From Auanema rhodensis (lineage: Eukaryota; Nematoda; Chromadorea; Rhabditida; Rhabditidae): a DNA stretch of 64,000 bases. Each line of letters starts with the position of its first letter. Within the stretch, counting starts at the first letter, position 1. The stretch covers positions 18,816,476-18,880,475 of the forward strand of contig OZ059894.1 of the NCBI GenBank assembly GCA_964057225.1, in the 5' to 3' direction. The notes under the pieces were generated by a model. That model saw only the letters and a list, made by a program, of their open reading frames with translations, was not told where the DNA came from and did not search any database. The position numbers and the translations under genes were made by a program. Below, one piece after another: positions 6,885-16,500 of this stretch.

Positions 6885-9800
6885 TTATTCACAATAACCG
6901 TAGGGTAAAGTACTATAATCTTGTAGATAACAAAGTTTATCCATTACGACTCTAGTACTTTTTGTCATATCCATTGTGGATATGGCACCGAGTTGCCTCT
7001 TTAACAAGGTTGTATTGGTTTTTAAAACCAATTTCTCTCCATCCATAACGAGACCGCGAACCAGTCGCTCCATACTTTCAAAGTTTACCACTGACGCTGC
7101 CGTGTGGTCCAACGTCTGTAAATTATAAAATTATTTGAAAAGTCAAAGCTCGTACTTACCACTCCCTTTGCCTTTGTTACATATTTTACATCACCAGCTG
7201 CATTTACAAGTTTATAACTATAAACTTTTGCCGCTGGTGACACAAACTTGGTCATTGACCAACCATCGGGTATTTCAGAGGTTAGTTTACCTAACCATTC
7301 ACCCTTCATATCCTCAATTGGATCTGGCTCATCCAGGCACCTTTGATAAATTAGTGAATCCGTGTCTAAATAATGTAAGTTTAAATTGAATACAAAGTAT
7401 AACATTACCTGTATACACCAAATTCTTTCCAATTTTCTCCATTGCCTTATACAATAGTAGCCTTGCATGAGCGGTTGTATAGGCCGCAATAGCTACATTT
7501 GTAAAAGGCGGTGGTGCCAAATGTGAATCCTCTGGTACTGTTGTGCAGTACGCAACATTATCCACAATTTTGAACCCAGTGAGTTCCCTTGCAGGATCAG
7601 TAATGATCCTACCAATTTCTGGGTCCTCAACACCAATAATCTTGGTTTGGGCTTTATCAGGTCTTTGACCCATTTTACCCCAGACACTATAAGCAAATTT
7701 GTAATGTATTGTTTTAAAAAGTTTACAAACCTATTTAGCTGCAGTTTGGCAATGCTACGCATGGCAGCATTCTTCTCAATTTTATTGCTCTCCAGAGCAA
7801 CACCAGTGTTCTCCTCGTGCTCTTGGAGATAAATCACCTGTAAAATTCTATTTAATGTGATACTTTTGTTAAAACATACCTTTTCTTCCTCTGTCATGTT
7901 TGGCTTTGGCCAGCCCGACGCCTCTTGTTTAATTTTTATGTACTTTTGTACAAACTCTTTAAACAGGCCGCCTTGTTGCCATTCTTCCCAGTGCCACACC
8001 TCATGCACATTAAGCACTTTATAGCCACGTTGTATGGCACACTCGAGCTCAACATGTGTCACGGTTAGATGCAGCTTTCGAGCATTTACATCATTTTGGT
8101 GCTCACATGCTACATTTCTACTCTTGACTGCACAAGTGCGGCAGTTTGTAAAAATTAATTTACCGCCAATACGTGTGCCTAATACAGGGTACAGCAAATT
8201 TGTGGGTGCAAGCACGTCACATTTTACTAGCCCCTTGTATGGGCAACATGTCTCAAAGCTTTTGAAACCCTCAGTAATAACTTTGGGATTACCTACAGGG
8301 TAATAGGCATCAAAGGCTGTGACATATGGATATAGTGAACAAAAGTCCACATACTCGAGCGAGTATCTATCCGAAGCTTGTGCCAAAAGCTTATATGTCT
8401 GGGTGCGGCCACCGGTAAAGGCATCTCTAGGTGCCAAGCGTGTAACAACATTTGTTTCACGCATAAATTTCGCCATTTCTTCATTGGCCGAAATTTGAGC
8501 ATTAATTTCGTGCTCCCACACTGTGGTAACACTAATGCCTTGGCTTTGAATTGCTTCAAGCCTTTTCATGGTTTTATCATAAACCTAAATTTTAAAAATT
8601 AAAATGATTAAAAAAGTCACAATTACCTCTTCCATTGTTTCACCATTTCTGCCTGGTGCTATAGCGCTCTTGTTGGTGCACTGGGGGCAACCATGGTAAA
8701 TACAACCATTAATCTACAAAAATTTGCACTTTTTACATTTATTACAAATTACTCACCTCATAGCCATGATTGGCAACGGGGTCATAAGCATCGAGTAGAT
8801 AGCGATGGCCATCTACTCTCACTGCAAATTCGCCACCATTAAGCTTATGCATTAATGGGCGGCCCAATCCTTGTTCTAGCCATTTTATATACTTTATGGC
8901 TATTATACTCTGCTTTTGACCGGCATAATAACCAGTCTCGGGCAGAATACCCACTTGGTTCTCTTTAATGTGGTTCATTTTCAACTGTAATATAATAGTT
9001 TTGAAAATGCTTGTATTTTAAAAAACTTGCCTGGAATAAAGAGAAACTGGCAAATGTCATACATTGTATGACAGGGTTCCAGCCAGTGGTGGCGGTTGCC
9101 AACTTCATGTAAACTTTCATACAGTTGGTTAAAATACGGACATCTGTCCTACAATATTCCAAAAGCTCTTCATCAAAATCAAACGCTCTTTGATTACGCT
9201 CTTCATACCAAATATCGAATGAAGCTAGGTCTTCTGCTTTCATTCTAGCAGTACAATAGTACTGTTTTGGTGGTAAAGATGGCAACACTTTGCCATAATT
9301 TATTGGGTGATTATAGAGGTAAGGAAACTGTCCTTTACTCATATCAGGTACACCAAATGCCTTGGGTAACGCTGATAGGGGTAAAGGCACTAATAAATAA
9401 CTATCTTTAAAATATAAATGATTAAATTTTTGACCTCTTAAAGGCTTGACAACCATGCTTATAATCTTGGTCCCATTTAAAATTGGATCAGGATATATAC
9501 CACGGTTTATCAGCCTAGACACCAAGAAATGTATGTCAAAGCGTGAACCATTATGCGCAATCAAAATTGCATTATCATTCTCAACAGAGTTGAGTAACCA
9601 ATCAAGGAAACGATCTGTTACAGACCATTCACTATCACCTTGTTGATACCCAAAATGGCCCTCCTTGGTTGTGCATTTTTCACATGAGTTGGCATCTATA
9701 CAACTTTCACAAAATTTATTATACACAACCATATTGGGCCATTGTTCATCTGCATATTCATGAACATTTGTACCGCTTTTTAACACAACCGTTTCAAAGT

Positions 9801-12103
9801 CATAGAAAATAATCTTAAACAAGTAAGCATTACACTTGTAAAGATGTAAAATACAAACCTTGTATTTCTCTTGCCTCTTTTTTAACTGATCCTTCTTCTT
9901 GTCGTTAGGTGGTACCCAACAACAAGAATGATCTTCAGGCTTTGTTTGCCCACACTTTTTGCAAAATTTCTCATTGCAATTGTGCGGTCTATCAGCACGC
10001 ACCCTGTGATAATGATCACAGTTTTCACATGTCTGAATTTAGTCTTGTTAAATTTTATATATATTTTTTAAATTACCTTAAACATTCGACATGTTTTTCT
10101 AATATGCCTGTCAAAGCATTGACGAGTTTTAAACAAAACTCTACAACTATCACATCTTATGCTACTTTCAACCACATTTTCCATCGAATTACATTTTAAG
10201 GTGTGGCATTTCTTACACTTGGCTTTACATCTATGCATCACTGTTTTGTAAGATAATTTACAGTGTTGGCATATAATACCATCAAAAATCTGTGATCTAC
10301 TACAAGTTGTAATACAGTCATAATGATTATTTCGGTAGCCTAGTGTTACCACTTTGCTAGCCGTTTCATTAAAGATACGCTGAATAGCGTACATACGCTG
10401 TCCAGGTGGCCTAGCGTATACTACAAACTTATAGTCTGTATTACAACTTGCAATAATATTTAAATGGTTCAAATTATAATTTGGTAAATGTACAGAAATA
10501 CCACATCTATTCAATAAATTGATATGATGTGGTTGATTTGGCAACAAGATGTAGTTGCGACGAAGATTTTGAATCCTCCGCTTCTCAACAACATCTTCTG
10601 CTGCCTCTTCATCGGCTCTCCACATTCCCACAACTGCTGCTCTAGCCAGGCAATGAGTGTCAGTGTTTTCAATTGTGCCAGGTATTTTGAGTTCGGCATC
10701 AAAATAGAAACCAACTCTACCTTCACCAGGCATCAGGCTTGGCTGCACTGGTCTCTCATCAAACACATACATTTCAATATTCATTGCCTGGCTAATTACA
10801 GCCTCTCGCTTTGATTGCTGCACCTTGCTGATGGCATTCATGATGGCAACGCCATCCAAATGCTCCCTTCTACGGAAATCCATAAATATGGATCCCTTTT
10901 CAAAGGATGGGTGCTCTATTGATAGACAAAATAGCGCTTTTTGTTTATCTGGCACACCACTTTCAGCAAGGCACCGATCAAGAAACTCATTAAATAGCCG
11001 CGGCATGACAACATGCATTGGCTCATTAATGGCTTCCAAATGTGGGAACGTGAGCGATCTAACGACCACGTTGGTGAACCGACCAGTGCGTTTTATGCGT
11101 CGGTGTGACCACTATAATACACACTTTTTATAATGGTTATACGCTTTTAGTTTAAATATAAATAATTTTTGTTTATAACTTTTAATAATATTACTTTTCT
11201 TTAAATTATTTTTATTAATGTTTAAAAATAAATGGCATTTGATTTTTAAATATAAAGTTTTTTTTTTCAACTTTGAAAAAACTTTTATAAACATTTGTTA
11301 ATGTTAAAAAATAAATGAAAAGGTCAAGATTGTGTTTTATTATTTTACTAGTTCAAAATGTTTGAAATATTTATAATTTGTAAGAATTCAAAATTGGTTG
11401 AAAGAAAGATAGATGAGGAAAGATAGATAGATAGTGAGATGAAATGTAAAGATTTTAAAATGAATGCTGTTCAAAAGAATGAATATGTAAATTTCAAAAT
11501 ACTTGCAATTTGTTTGATAAAAGATATAGATTGAGATGAAATGTAAAGATGAGAGAGAGAGAATTTTATGAATGCAATTGAAAAAGAGAAATAAATTTCA
11601 AAATGTTTTCAAAATATGCAACTGGAGCAAGAGAAAATTTCATGTTTCAAAAGATATATTATGAAATGATATGTAAATAAAAGATCGCACCTCTATTTTA
11701 CAGACATCGTTGAAAGCCGCTCCATATCCGACTTGCCCTCCACTGGTTGATGGGGTAGCGGGATCCCATTCTCTTAAAAAGAAAAAACTAATTGTTATAA
11801 TTTTTAATATCGCTTACTCATCACTGTCATCCAAGGTTATTACTTCAATAACCCTTGATGATGAGGGCCCACTGTTAAAAGTGGGTGATGTGGGCTCACA
11901 GAGCTCGATCCCACCAGCCTCGGTAAACTTTATACGTTTACTAAAAAACAAAATATATATAAAGATTCAAAATATTGTTAAATTACCTGAGCTGATTAAT
12001 CTCTTCATAATCAAATCCTAGCTCTTCACATAAACGTTTATAACTGAAAAAAGAAAAAGTTTACAAACAAATAATCAAAAAGACACAACCTATTAGCAGC
12101 CAT
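6885..12103 (-). CDS. POLB: protein-primed family B DNA polymerase, 14 exons
   Basis: Replicative polymerase of the element. My exon model on the minus strand is 12103-12090, 12043-11987, 11940-11818, 11772-11691, 11111-10077, 10032-9859, 9813-9031, 8984-8757, 8713-8627, 8584-7880, 7837-7731, 7686-7409, 7365-7160, 7115-6885. That is 4110 nt including the stop, 1369 aa, in frame throughout. Twelve introns are 42-46 nt; the one at 9030-8985 is GC-AG. The proofreading exonuclease has D500/E502 (YDFET), N583/D588 (NGSRFD) and Y715/D719. The polymerase has motif A at D941 (DFCSLYP), motif B K1127-LNS-WGK and motif C Y1223-TDTDS; the last two exist only after splicing. A Cys/His-rich zone (about 340-480) precedes the exonuclease. 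The first four exons (92 aa) are less certain: they are acidic and linked by a 579-nt intron, so they could be a separate gene. Confidence 0.9.
11112..11690 (-). other. long intron of the polymerase gene, with degenerate repeats
   Basis: No gene is seen here. The stretch is over 75% AT. The donor would be GAG|GTGCGA at 11691/11690 and the acceptor ATTATAG|TGG at 11112/11111, both in phase 0. The portion from about 11400 to 11690 contains three degenerate copies of a roughly 100-bp segment carrying the words GAGATGAAATGTAAAGAT and AATTTCAAAAT, plus GATA and GA microsatellite runs. A 60-codon frame at 11112-11294 is almost only Lys, Asn, Leu and Ile and is rejected as a gene. Confidence 0.5.
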
Positions 12104-12280
12104 TGTACCTTGATATAATGAATATATCAGTCTACACATTGCTGTTGGCATTGTAATTTGTTATGTAACATGGATTTGGGTACAGCTGTCAAAACTAGCA
12201 GTTGCGATAAACTTTAAAATAAATAAGCTTATTGAATACATCTGTTTTTATTGTCCCCGTCGGATTAATTTTTGTTATTA

Positions 12281-12660
12281 GTTCTTATTAAATTAACTTT
12301 ATGCGTTTCATTGAGGTCAGCGCAACTGTTTGTTAATCTTATTGTATTTACCTTCAATGTGTGCTCTATTTAGTTATTGTATCGTTATATTAGTAAAATA
12401 AAGTTTAAAACTAATCTTTTATTATAATTTGAAACTTTTACTTGTTAGAATAAATATAATTAATAACAATTTGTAATTTCAAAAATTAATAATTTAATGT
12501 CATTCTTATCGAATTAACCTTCGATATGTGTTCCATTAAATTTTGGTATTTTATATCGTTCTTATCGAATTAACCTTCGATATGTGTTCCATTAAATTTT
12601 GTATTTCATATCGTTCTTATCGAATTAACCTTCGATATGTGTTCCATTGAACTACCCGTA
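12281..12660. repeat. 55-56 bp tandem repeat, three sharp and two degenerate copies
   Basis: Three near-identical units begin with TTCTTATCGAATTAACCTTC at 12503, 12559 and 12614 (spacing 56 and 55 bp), each followed by GATATGTGTTCCATT and a T-rich spacer. Two diverged relatives lie upstream: around 12281-12320 (GTTCTTATTAAATTAACTTTATGCG) and around 12334-12388 (TCTTATTGTATTTACCTTCAATG). The gradient from decayed to sharp copies suggests expansion from the outer side. Subterminal arrays of this kind are seen in other Polinton ends. Confidence 0.85.
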
Positions 12661-12990
12661 ACAAGTACGGTGAACAAAACGATATACATGCAAAAATTTT
12701 ACTGTTCTTTAAAATAAAAACAATACAAACACAATACAATAAAAAATAAACAAAATAAGTAAACAAACATTATTAATAAATTTAATAAATAAATAAAATT
12801 TAAAAAACAAATTTACATATTTAAATATTTAAAATTTATAATTTTTATTTTTACTTAATATATTTAAAAATAATTAAAACTATATACATACATTTGAATA
12901 AACAAATTTAAAATTTGATTTAAAAAAAAAAAAAAAATCATGCTTTAAATCATGATTTTTAAATTTAAAAAAGGAAAATCCATGAACCAT

Positions 12991-13106
12991 GATCCCAAAA
13001 TATGATTTTAACAGCTGACGCTCAAAAATATGTTTTTGACAGCTGACGCGCCCCAAAAGTATGTTTTTAGCAGCTGACGCCCCCAAAAGTATGTTTTTGA
13101 CAGCTG
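12991..13106. repeat. ~30-bp tandem repeat with CAGCTG core
   Basis: Four units containing TATGTTTTTGACAGCTGACG or close variants; the CAGCTG cores lie at 13012, 13040, 13071 and 13101 (spacings 28, 31 and 30). Units are joined by C-rich CGCCCC(A) spacers that stand out from the AT-rich surroundings. CAGCTG is an E-box hexamer and is self-complementary. A single inverted copy (CAGCTGTCAAAA) lies at about 12184, near the polymerase promoter. Confidence 0.85.
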
Positions 13107-13144
13107 TTTGGGGGCGTGGTTAGTAAATTTTGCACGGCTCTCTA

Positions 13145-13152
13145 CTTGTGAA
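13145..13152. other. Polinton right terminus and predicted target-site duplication
   Basis: The element ends ...CTCTCTACT at 13146 and satellite homology begins with TGTGAAC at 13147. A terminal CT is the complement of the AG start of Polinton repeats. If duplication is 6 bp, the right-flank copy is TGTGAA (13147-13152). The left copy is outside the window, so this is a prediction. Confidence 0.65.
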
Positions 13153-13173
13153 CTTATATCAGTTGATATCTCG

Positions 13174-13243
13174 GTGCATTTTTAAGCTAGCACAAATCTG
13201 ATAACACAGATCGACGCAGCTTAAAAATCCGCATCGAATGCAC
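13174..13243. repeat. nested dyad within each satellite monomer (first copy)
   Basis: Perfect 11-bp arms ATTTTTAAGCT (13178-13188) and AGCTTAAAAAT (13218-13228). They are extended outward by GTGCATT with AATGCAC (a bulge of about 8 nt on the right) and inward by ATCTG with CAGAT around an ATAACA loop. Most monomers also have GCG pairing with CGC; the GCACAAA variant removes that pair. The same structure recurs every 351 bp. Confidence 0.85.
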
Positions 13244-13311
13244 TATACTACATTGAGAAACGCTTAATACAAAAATTAGTTATGATCGTTTGAAAAATGA
13301 TGCATTAGTGT

Positions 13312-13339
13312 ATGTTGAGTTTCCATGTACACTCAACAT
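13312..13339. repeat. 9-bp hairpin within each monomer (first copy)
   Basis: Arms ATGTTGAGT (13312-13320) and ACTCAACAT (13331-13339) are perfectly complementary with a 10-nt loop. They are conserved in nearly every copy; the change of G to T at 61407 and 63162 breaks one pair. Confidence 0.85.
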
Positions 13340-13489
13340 TGCTTCCAAAAACATTTTGACAAAAATTTTTTCGAAAAATTTCAAAATAATTTAGCAAAAA
13401 GTAGATGTTTTTAGATTCCTTTTTTCAAGGCAAAGACGATGGACAATGTTATTCAACGAAAAAATTAATTCTTCAGGGTGAAAATCGAG

Positions 13490-13511
13490 GATATAAGTGT
13501 GAACTTATATC
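13490..13511. repeat. 9-bp palindrome at the monomer junction (first complete copy)
   Basis: Arms GATATAAGT (13490-13498) and ACTTATATC (13503-13511) flank a 4-nt loop GTGA. This is the phase at which the Polinton boundary occurs at 13147: the left arm is missing there and replaced by the transposon end. Confidence 0.9.
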
Positions 13512-16500
13512 AGTTGATATCTCGGTGCATTTTTAAGCTAGCGCAAATCTGATAACACAGATCGACGCAGCTTAAAAATCCGCATCGAATGCACTATACT
13601 ACATTGAGAAACGCTTAATACAAAAATTAGTTATGATCGTTTGAAAAATGATGCATTAGTGTATGTTGAGTTTCCATGTACACTCAACATTGCTTCCAAA
13701 AACATTTTGACAAAAATTTTTTCGAAAAATTTCAAAATAATTTAGCAAAAAGTAGATGTTTTTAGATTCCTTTTTTCAAGGCAAAGACGATGGACAATGT
13801 TATTCAACGAAAAAATTAATTCTTCAGGGTGAAAATCGAGGATATAAGTGTGAACTTATATCAGTTGATATCTCGGTGCATTTTTAAGCTAGCGCAAATC
13901 TGATAACACAGATCGACGCAGCTTAAAAATCCGCATCGAATGCACTATACTACATTGAGAAACGCTTAATACAAAAATTAGTTATGATCGTTTGAAAAAT
14001 GATGCATTAGTGTATGTTGAGTTTCCATGTACACTCAACATTGCTTCCAAAAACATTTTGACAAAAATTTTTTCGAAAAATTTCAAAATAATTTAGCAAA
14101 AAGTAGATGTTTTTAGATTCCTTTTTTCAAGGCAAAGACGATGGACAATGTTATTCAACGAAAAAATTAATTCTTCAGGGTGAAAATCGAGGATATAAGT
14201 GTGAACTTATATCAGTTGATATCTCGGTGCATTTTTAAGCTAGCGCAAATCTGATAACACAGATCGACGCAGCTTAAAAATCCGCATCGAATGCACTATA
14301 CTACATTGAGAAACGCTTAATACAAAAATTAGTTATGATCGTTTGAAAAATGATGCATTAGTGTATGTTGAGTTTCCATGTACACTCAACATTGCTTCCA
14401 AAAACATTTTGACAAAAATTTTTTCGAAAAATTTCAAAATAATTTAGCAAAAAGTAGATGTTTTTAGATTCCTTTTTTCAAGGCAAAGACGATGGACAAT
14501 GTTATTCAACGAAAAAATTAATTCTTCAGGGTGAAAATCGAGGATATAAGTGTGAACTTATATCAGTTGATATCTCGGTGCATTTTTAAGCTAGCGCAAA
14601 TCTGATAACACAGATCGACGCAGCTTAAAAATCCGCATCGAATGCACTATACTACATTGAGAAACGCTTAATACAAAAATTAGTTATGATCGTTTGAAAA
14701 ATGATGCATTAGTGTATGTTGAGTTTCCATGTACACTCAACATTGCTTCCAAAAACATTTTGACAAAAATTTTTTCGAAAAATTTCAAAATAATTTAGCA
14801 AAAAGTAGATGTTTTTAGATTCCTTTTTTCAAGGCAAAGACGATGGACAATGTTATTCAACGAAAAAATTAATTCTTCAGGGTGAAAATCGAGGATATAA
14901 GTGTGAACTTATATCAGTTGATATCTCGGTGCATTTTTAAGCTAGCGCAAATCTGATAACACAGATCGACGCAGCTTAAAAATCCGCATCGAATGCACTA
15001 TACTACATTGAGAAACGCTTAATACAAAAATTAGTTATGATCGTTTGAAAAATGATGCATTAGTGTATGTTGAGTTTCCATGTACACTCAACATTGCTTC
15101 CAAAAACATTTTGACAAAAATTTTTTCAAAAAATTTCAAAATAATTTAGCAAAAAGTAGATGTTTTTAGATTCCTTTTTTCAAGGCAAAGACGATGGACA
15201 ATGTTATTCAACGAAAAAATTAATTCTTCAGGGTGAAAATCGAGGATATAAGTGTGAACTTATATCAGTTGATATCTCGGTGCATTTTTAAGCTAGCGCA
15301 AATCTGATAACACAGATCGACGCAGCTTAAAAATCCGCATCGAATGCACTATACTACATTGAGAAACGCTTAATACAAAAATTAGTTATGATCGTTTGAA
15401 AAATGATGCATTAGTGTATGTTGAGTTTCCATGTACACTCAACATTGCTTCCAAAAACATTTTGACAAAAATTTTTTCGAAAAATTTCAAAATAATTTAG
15501 CAAAAAGTAGATGTTTTTAGATTCCTTTTTTCAAGGCAAAGACGATGGACAATGTTATTCAACGAAAAAATTAATTCTTCAGGGTGAAAATCGAGGATAT
15601 AAGTGTGAACTTATATCAGTTGATATCTCGGTGCATTTTTAAGCTAGCGCAAATCTGATAACACAGATCGACGCAGCTTAAAAATCCGCATCGAATGCAC
15701 TATACTACATTGAGAAACGCTTAATACAAAAATTAGTTATGATCGTTTGAAAAATGATGCATTAGTGTATGTTGAGTTTCCATGTACACTCAACATTGCT
15801 TCCAAAAACATTTTGACAAAAATTTTTTCGAAAAATTTCAAAATAATTTAGCAAAAAGTAGATGTTTTTAGATTCCTTTTTTCAAGGCAAAGACGATGGA
15901 CAATGTTATTCAACGAAAAAATTAATTCTTCAGGGTGAAAATCGAGGATATAAGTGTGAACTTATATCAGTTGATATCTCGGTGCATTTTTAAGCTAGCG
16001 CAAATCTGATAACACAGATCGACGCAGCTTAAAAATCCGCATCGAATGCACTATACTACATTGAGAAACGCTTAATACAAAAATTAGTTATGATCGTTTG
16101 AAAAATGATGCATTAGTGTATGTTGAGTTTCCATGTACACTCAACATTGCTTCCAGAAACATTTTGACAAAAATTTTTTCGAAAAATTTCAAAATAATTT
16201 AGCAAAAAGTAGATGTTTTTAGATTCCTTTTTTCAAGGCAAAGACGATGGACAATGTTATTCAACGAAAAAATTAATTCTTCAGGGTGAAAATCGAGGAT
16301 ATAAGTGTGAACTTATATCAGTTGATATCTCGGTGCATTTTTAAGCTAGCGCAAATCTGATAACACAGATCGACGCAGCTTAAAAATCCGCATCGAATGC
16401 ACTATACTACATTGAGAAACGCTTAATACAAAAATTAGTTATGATCGTTTGAAAAATGATGCATTAGTGTATGTTGAGTTTCCATGTACACTCAACATTG

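Larger units (their letters stand above)
1..13146. mobile_element. Polinton/Maverick DNA transposon, left end missing
   Basis: Self-synthesising virus-like transposon. The sequence shows the defining set: chromodomain DDE integrase, A32-like packaging ATPase, adenain-like cysteine protease, minor and major capsid proteins and protein-primed family B DNA polymerase, plus smaller proteins. Integrase sits at one end and polymerase at the other, as is usual for Polintons. The visible part is 13.1 kb, against a family norm of about 15-20 kb, so only the integrase-side terminal repeat should be missing. The right limit is set where satellite sequence begins at 13147; the preceding bases end in CT, the complement of the AG with which Polinton terminal repeats begin. 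All major genes are open in the models given, so it looks recent. The left repeat and the target duplication cannot be checked here. Confidence 0.95.
12104..13146. repeat. right terminal region, probable terminal inverted repeat
   Basis: A gene-free kilobase between the polymerase start and the satellite. It has the polymerase 5' flank (a TATA-like ATATATT around 12121-12127 in minus orientation), the 55-bp tandem repeats, an A/T-only tract (about 12700-12960) with a 12-bp palindrome AAATCATGATTT at 12947-12958, then the CAGCTG repeats and the terminus. Polinton terminal inverted repeats are commonly several hundred bp and sit exactly here. The partner copy would be left of base 1, so the inner limit of the inverted repeat cannot be set. 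Confidence 0.6.

Noticed and set aside
7085-7489. Reading LDTDS as the polymerase motif C
   Set aside because: It is the unspliced intron frame; splicing 7408-7366 gives the standard YTDTDS.
11112-11294. 60-codon minus-strand frame as a gene
   Set aside because: Extreme Lys/Asn/Leu/Ile composition of AT-rich DNA and location in a predicted intron.
11710-12021. 103-codon plus-strand frame
   Set aside because: Crosses three predicted minus-strand introns and has no recognisable features; the minus strand gives consistent exons.
12880-13086. 68-codon minus-strand frame as a gene
   Set aside because: Made of poly-A and the CAGCTG repeats; Phe/Lys runs and no family resemblance.
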